A DNA stretch of 64,000 bases, taken from the NCBI GenBank assembly GCA_028023455.1, contig JAQFVV010006275.1, forward strand, positions 558,001 through 622,000, in the 5' to 3' direction. A model generated the notes under the pieces. It did no database searches, was not told the origin of the DNA, and saw nothing but the letters and a program-made list of their open reading frames with translations. This stretch comes from Epiperipatus broadwayi. Lineage: Eukaryota > Onychophora > Udeonychophora > Euonychophora > Peripatidae. The translations under genes were made by a program, and so were the position numbers. Below are positions 62,731-64,000 of the stretch, one piece after another (position 1 is the stretch's first letter; each line of letters opens with the position of its first letter).

Positions 62731-64000
62731 ACATTATGTTTCACACTGTTCTGATGATAATAGTGACAATTGAAAATATATTTGGAGAGCATTAAAAAAA
62801 AAATCAATTTTTTTCTAATATCATGTAGCAATTTCAATTAGATAATGAAAAAGAGTCCAAGATATAACAAGTAAAATGCTATCATCACTAATCTTTAGAC
62901 AATCATTCACTGGAAAAGATAACTTGGAATTCATTTTTATTTAAAATATCTATTACATTTAAAGGCATTACTCCAGATAAATCTAGCAAAAATAGACTAT
63001 TTTCAAAATATACCTACTTTTCATTTAAATGACAAGAGCAAGAATAAAATAATGCAACTAATCAAAACTGTTGAGGTGAAAGGTATTATGTAAGCATTGT
63101 ACAAAAAATAAAATTTTTATAAAAAACGGATTAATCAAAAATAGTTTGTTTCTATTCAATTTCTTTTATCATTATTCTACTTTTGTTCTATTCTTCCCTT
63201 ACAGAAATAAACACAATCACTATTGTTTTTCAACATCATTATATTCTTTATCTAAATATACATCAAACATCCTGATCTTACTCATCTTCCTTTTCCATAC
63301 AGTTTCTATATGGACCTTTTTATTTTCCAATTTCTTCATACAATATTCAGTCTTTCAAAAAATAATGTTAATATTTTCTTTTTTTCTAGCAATCACTATG
63401 TCCTCAATATTAAATTCAAGCTTATTATTATCAAAAACTAATTTCCACATTATTTATTATATCAGGAAGATTGTTTATATGTTGCTAATAAATAATATGA
63501 AATAATTGCCCAAATGATAAAGATAATTTACTTTCAGCAATTTAATATTCATGTAATTTATAAATATAAAATATTACCAAAAGTAAGGGATTGTGTTGCA
63601 AATCATGTTATACAGAAAGATCTATTAAATAAATGTTTTTATTTTCATTGATGCAATTAATAAAGACCTAATGTCTGAAAAGAATAAATTTCACAAAAAT
63701 ACTGGGGAAAAAATGGCTGTATATCAAAGTTCTTCAATAAAATTTAATCGATTTATTAAAATTATTCGATTGCCTGAAGATAACTGTTTCGCGGCTGAAT
63801 TCGTAAAAAAAATAATGTAATTGTTTTTATTTATTTAATATAAATAATTAAGTTTGCATTGTTTGCCTGAAAAGTTGGGATAGTTCTATATTAAGCTCAG
63901 CACGCTAAACAACCAACCATATTGCTTTTTTTTCCTTTTATATTTTTAAATCTCAAAGATTCTCTAATGATTATTTCATTAAGCAAATGTAGAATAATTC
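62731..64000. other. Nothing recognised
   Basis: AT-rich sequence. The 119-codon + frame at 63146-63505 is very rich in Phe, Ile, Leu, Ser and Tyr with no motif, and is best taken as chance. No cyclin E exon was seen. Confidence 0.4.

Noticed and set aside
63146-63505. 119-codon frame as a membrane protein gene
   Set aside because: Its Phe/Ile/Leu/Tyr-rich content follows from the AT-rich base composition. No conserved motif, splice site or poly-A context was seen.

Overview
This is AT-rich animal nuclear DNA, most likely from an arthropod. Long introns with GT-AG junctions, poly-A signals and many decayed transposable elements rule out a bacterium. The window holds the 3' parts of two host genes facing each other, set in a large field of repeats. 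Apart from these two genes, nearly every longer open frame is a transposon relic or a chance frame.

Host genes. On the + strand, exons at 168-443 and 10567-10695 encode the C-terminal part of a protein that matches URI (unconventional prefoldin RPB5 interactor). The first carries an S-ILKS block and the second ends in the SKFKA box just before the stop. On the - strand, exons at 35433-35579, 28755-29024 and 20717-20842 encode the C-terminal half of cyclin E, ending with a recognisable TPPQS phosphodegron. All internal junctions are phase 0. The first half of the cyclin box was not found, so the upstream cyclin E exons probably lie beyond base 64000. The two genes converge tail to tail. In human, CCNE1 and URI1 are also neighbours (19q12), so this looks like an ancient linkage.

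Repeats, left to right. The URI intron holds a Penelope-like relic, a duplicated 178-bp block with possible Pol III features, a 5'-truncated RTE LINE and a decayed LINE with endonuclease and RT traces. Between the genes are a mariner deletion derivative, a lone hAT-type end, a GC-richer unidentified patch and a Penelope GIY-YIG fragment. The last cyclin E intron holds an inverted pair of Penelope ends, a Tigger/pogo-like MITE, a GC-rich patch and a LINE relic. The next intron holds a 1,073-bp MITE with clean TIRs and TA duplications, and a long foldback element. Upstream of 35579 are two LINE relics, a tRNA-derived SINE with a 12-bp target duplication, further foldback and RTE copies, and a complete but dead Ty3/gypsy retrotransposon (51303-59863). 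Another tRNA-derived SINE and two more Penelope relics follow.

No new multi-gene system was found. The points most worth following are the URI-cyclin E linkage, the duplicated 178-bp block, the type II tRNA-like SINE, and the tandem array lying between gag and protease in the Ty3/gypsy element. All comparisons were made by eye from the sequence and from memory of the families.
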